Part shown: positions 61,169 to 64,000 of the stretch, one piece after another
How the letters are laid out: each line of letters opens with the position of its first letter
How positions within the stretch are numbered: the first letter of the stretch is position 1
Assembly (NCBI RefSeq): GCF_021155775.2
Contig: NC_060232.1
Span: 9,679,257-9,743,256 of the forward strand
Length of the DNA: 64,000 nucleotides
Reading direction: 5' to 3'
Source: Neodiprion pinetum
Taxonomy: Eukaryota > Arthropoda > Insecta > Hymenoptera > Diprionidae
Made by a program: the position numbers and the translations under genes
Notes under the pieces: model-generated
What the model saw: only the letters and a program-made list of their open reading frames with translations
Told to the model about the DNA's origin: nothing
Database searches by the model: none

Positions 61169-61852
61169 GAAATGAGGTCAGGCCTGTTGGCCTCCGACGC
61201 GTAGATTACATCTGGAAATTGTAAAATTGTTTTCCCTGAGTTTTTAATGACATTAGTTAATCTATATATTTTTACCTCCAGGACACATGCACCCATTTCA
61301 TTTTTATCTAATTATACCTTACTTCATTTTATTCTATTTCATTTCACTTTATTTTATCCTATTTTACTTTATTTAAGACGATTTTATTTTATATTATTTT
61401 ATTTTAATTCTAATTCTAAAGGAGCTCCGTACTACGTTTCATATATAATCTTTTGTTACCAATGTATTACACTGTCACGCTGTAAGGGAGCATTCCCAAA
61501 GCGCTTAATAAAAAGCATTATCTCTCTGTCTCCCTCTCCCCTTCTGTTTCTGGTCCGTTTAACTGACATTTCCGGCTATGGCACGACAAAAAAACAAATG
61601 AAATTACTACGTGTGAACTCACCGGTACTACCTCCATGGTCCTTTGTTATGTAGCTTACGTTGTCGAGACTGAAAGCATGATTTTTGTTGCTGAAATCAA
61701 GCTGTAGATCGTTATAGCTGTCGTTGTCATCGACCGGTACACTCATTTGCAATACCTGAGTTTCGTACTCCTTGAGATTAGGCTCTACGTAGACAGGATC
61801 GTACCTCGGCACTACGTACATCCTTTGCATGCGCTCCTTGTAGGCTTTGTAC
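60114..61852 (-). CDS. 3' end of a receptor-like gene (cadherin-type candidate), cytoplasmic tail
   Basis: The last two coding exons are 61623-61852 and 60114-60463, joined in phase (GTGAG donor, CGGCAG acceptor); the gene continues beyond the right window edge. They encode about 192 residues. The first part is basic then acidic and tyrosine-rich (YKAYKERMQRMYVVPRY, DPVYVEPNLKEYETQV, DNDSYNDLQLDF). The second is low-complexity and Ser/Asn-rich with repeated NNM units. There is no membrane segment or enzymatic motif. The C-terminus VETTTEL fits a class I PDZ ligand (T-x-L). This looks like the intracellular tail of a cell-surface receptor; a cadherin/protocadherin is my best guess from the style of the tail, but no extracellular repeat is in the window to prove it. 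Confidence 0.65.
61105..61166. repeat. (TC)n microsatellite
   Basis: About 30 consecutive TC/CT dinucleotides in the intron between the last two exons of the receptor-like gene. The apparent Arg-Glu repeat frame on the minus strand is an artefact of this run. Confidence 0.95.
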
Positions 61853-64000
61853 CTAAAAAATCACATCAAACATTTTTCAAATAGTCGTTGATGGGCCTGA
61901 ATTGAACATTTTTGGCCTGAATCGAAAACCTATAATTGTTTTCTTTCCAGTTCCAATGGGTGCCAGCTGTTCTTTGATCAGGCATCAACACTGGTCACGT
62001 TGCTGAAAAGTTTCAACCTTTTAGTATCGATCGTTTGGATTCGAAATCTTTAACTTCGGAACAAAATTTGATAACAGAGAAGACGCTGCTAAGTCAAATG
62101 AAATTTTCTGGCCAGTCCACCATGACATTCGGAATCAGCAGAGTGCTGAAATTCTACAGATAACAATGCCTATTCTCGTTATCTGAATCAGCCATCCACT
62201 CGCAATCTGCTTGAATTCAAACACGGTGGCTCTGTAAGTGTAATTGAGCGAAAAGCTGGGAGAGTCAAACTGTCGGCGCGTACTCCATTGAATTTAGTGT
62301 TACTCCTAATTGCTTAATCGAGTCCGACATTCAGTACATGTTAAGCCAAGAATTGCGATGACCCTGAGCCCGGATATGGCAACGCAAGCAGGCTCGGGCA
62401 CGAGAAAAACTTTAATGAAATTGAGGCCAGCAGCGTCCGTGGGAGAAAATTGAAAACGATATTTTCCTACTGCACTTGACAATTCGCTATTGGAGCAGTT
62501 ACAAGGTACTATTTTACTGTGCGCCGCAAGTTCTTTGAACGTTTAGTAATTTTCAGTAATACGAATAATTTTGTGAGTGCAGCGTGCACGGATCTGCAAT
62601 ATGACTGTTTTTTAGATATATTTACTCATGTAATGTGAGTACGTACCTACTGAGTAATTTGCGTGAACGGGACGGGGTTCAAGTTCCGAATTTTTAAAGT
62701 TCCGCAAGAGCCTAATTTCGGATTATTTGGTGGTGAAACTTGAAGTAAGGAAATCAAACTTTTACGAAACATCAAAGTTTCGAATGATCGGAAACCCGAC
62801 GGCTCAAAGTTCCGAAATGCATGATTCCGATCATTAAAGTTACAAGAGATCAAAGTTTCGAAAATTAAAGTTCTGAAAATTAAACTATACTCACACAGCG
62901 TAGTTTAATCAACTAGCGAATGTAAAATATCAGAAAAACCGAAAATTAGAAATAACCAGGATTCCGAACGTAAAAATGGGAGATATTTTGGAAATGGGAG
63001 AATTAGGTAAATTGGGAGATATTCACACATAATTTTCGAGTTTTGGCGTTCCACGATTTTCGGCGAAATTCTTTTTCTTTTTTCGCATATCTTTTTTTGT
63101 TCGTCCTAAACATTTTCAGGATGTTCTGAACCGTTTTGTTATTCTATGTGTAACATGTAAACCTCACAACCTTCTGTTTTTATAAATCCTGTTGATCCTT
63201 TGAAACGTACATCCCTGAGCTTTCTTTTAAAAAACTTCATTGTCCTCGAATTGACTTTATAATTTTTTGTGCGACTGTCTCTGAAAATACTGTTCAGCGA
63301 AGATACGCTTCAATGACTGATTATTTTTCTTTCCAATTGTAAGATGTGGGATTATCGATGTAAATTAATGTATTAAAGTCTGCTGAACAGAAGATCGTGA
63401 TTTCCCACGTTTCACGAATAATAATTAACTGATTATATCGAGAGATAATCAGTAATTCGGACGAATGCCTTAATTGTTCTTTTGTTTTAGATTCTCTGAA
63501 CTCCTCTTATACCGTTATATTGTTTGATTTTAGCAACGTAATTATTTTTCATAACTTTTTCTCAATTTTTATGCAAATTTCCGATATTTTAATATACAAA
63601 AGTATTTATCGAAAATTTCCTCTTCATCTATTGCAACCCTAAAATTTGGCTTTCTTAACAAGTTTTTCAATCGCTTTGAGGAAGTTTTAGCTGTGACACG
63701 CGCGATGAGAATTCGCATTTCAGACGCGTCGCATCGTCACTTTGTACATCACCCCGCTCGACCGTGTTTCGTTGCGTAATAGTCTCACGTTGCATGAACC
63801 CGTGACAATCGCTGTGAGAATGCATCTAATACACGTGAATTACGAACAACTGGAGACATGATCTGACTCCATTCCAAAGAAATACGAATAGGTCACGTAA
63901 GTTGATGAAATTAACGAACCCTCTGAGCACCTGAGATCTTCGTCAGGTGATCTTCGCATGGATCTTTCCGTAGCTCTACGTGGGGAGACTTTTGGTACAA
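61853..64000. other. Probable intron of the receptor-like gene, no exon recognised
   Basis: Given the acceptor at 61852/61853, the sequence to the right should be intron until an upstream exon. None was identified up to the window edge. It contains the degenerate repeat at 62670-62885. Confidence 0.4.
62670..62885. repeat. Degenerate AAAGTTYCGAA repeat
   Basis: The word AAAGTTCCGAA or AAAGTTTCGAA occurs many times at irregular spacing, along with reverse forms such as TTTCGGA. This is a decayed short-unit repeat rather than coding sequence. Confidence 0.6.

Noticed and set aside
61075..61296. Arg-Glu repeat protein on the minus strand
   Set aside because: Translation of the (TC)n microsatellite in an intron.

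Overview
The window is nuclear DNA from an insect. Genes are split by GT-AG introns, non-coding DNA is AT-rich, and small inverted-repeat transposon remnants are common. The coding families (a four-membrane-segment acyl-CoA desaturase, alpha-carbonic anhydrases, a tetraspanin) look insect-like. A hymenopteran such as a sawfly would fit, but that is inference. No bacterial operons, CRISPR arrays or clear tRNA/rRNA genes were seen.

Layout. 0.16-1.6 kb: a 5'-truncated, frameshifted LINE reverse transcriptase (minus). 1.6-10.9 kb: no convincing gene. 10.9-20.9 kb: a complete five-coding-exon acyl-CoA desaturase (plus, 353 aa), whose first two introns hold several transposon remnants. 21-25.8 kb: AT-rich, apparently gene-free. 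25.8-44.6 kb: an alpha-carbonic anhydrase cluster. It has a degenerate 3' exon (minus), then two tandem minus-strand genes (CA-A, CA-B) and a divergent plus-strand gene (CA-C). A 7.1-kb near-perfect palindrome (26,705-33,800) lies between the degenerate copy and CA-A. 47.8-52.4 kb: a complete seven-exon tetraspanin (minus, 269 aa). 56.5-56.8 kb: a GC-rich block that may hold the tetraspanin's upstream exon. 60.1-61.9 kb: the last two coding exons of a minus-strand gene that enters from the right and ends in a PDZ-ligand-like tail, possibly a cadherin-type receptor.

The most unusual feature is the palindrome. Each 3.5-kb arm is the reverse complement of the other, built from short exon-like ORFs, a dispersed repeat (third copy at 50.3 kb), two related tandem-repeat families and a polypurine tract facing a polypyrimidine tract across an 81-bp spacer. 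The arms differ by one whole 115-bp unit and by point changes near the core, so they are not trivially one read folded back. The carbonic anhydrase cluster shows stepwise loss of the active site: CA-B keeps all three zinc histidines, CA-C keeps one and CA-A keeps none. This suggests the cluster has produced non-catalytic carbonic-anhydrase-related proteins.

All calls come from reading the sequence by eye. Exon joins were checked for GT-AG ends and reading phase, but not against transcripts.
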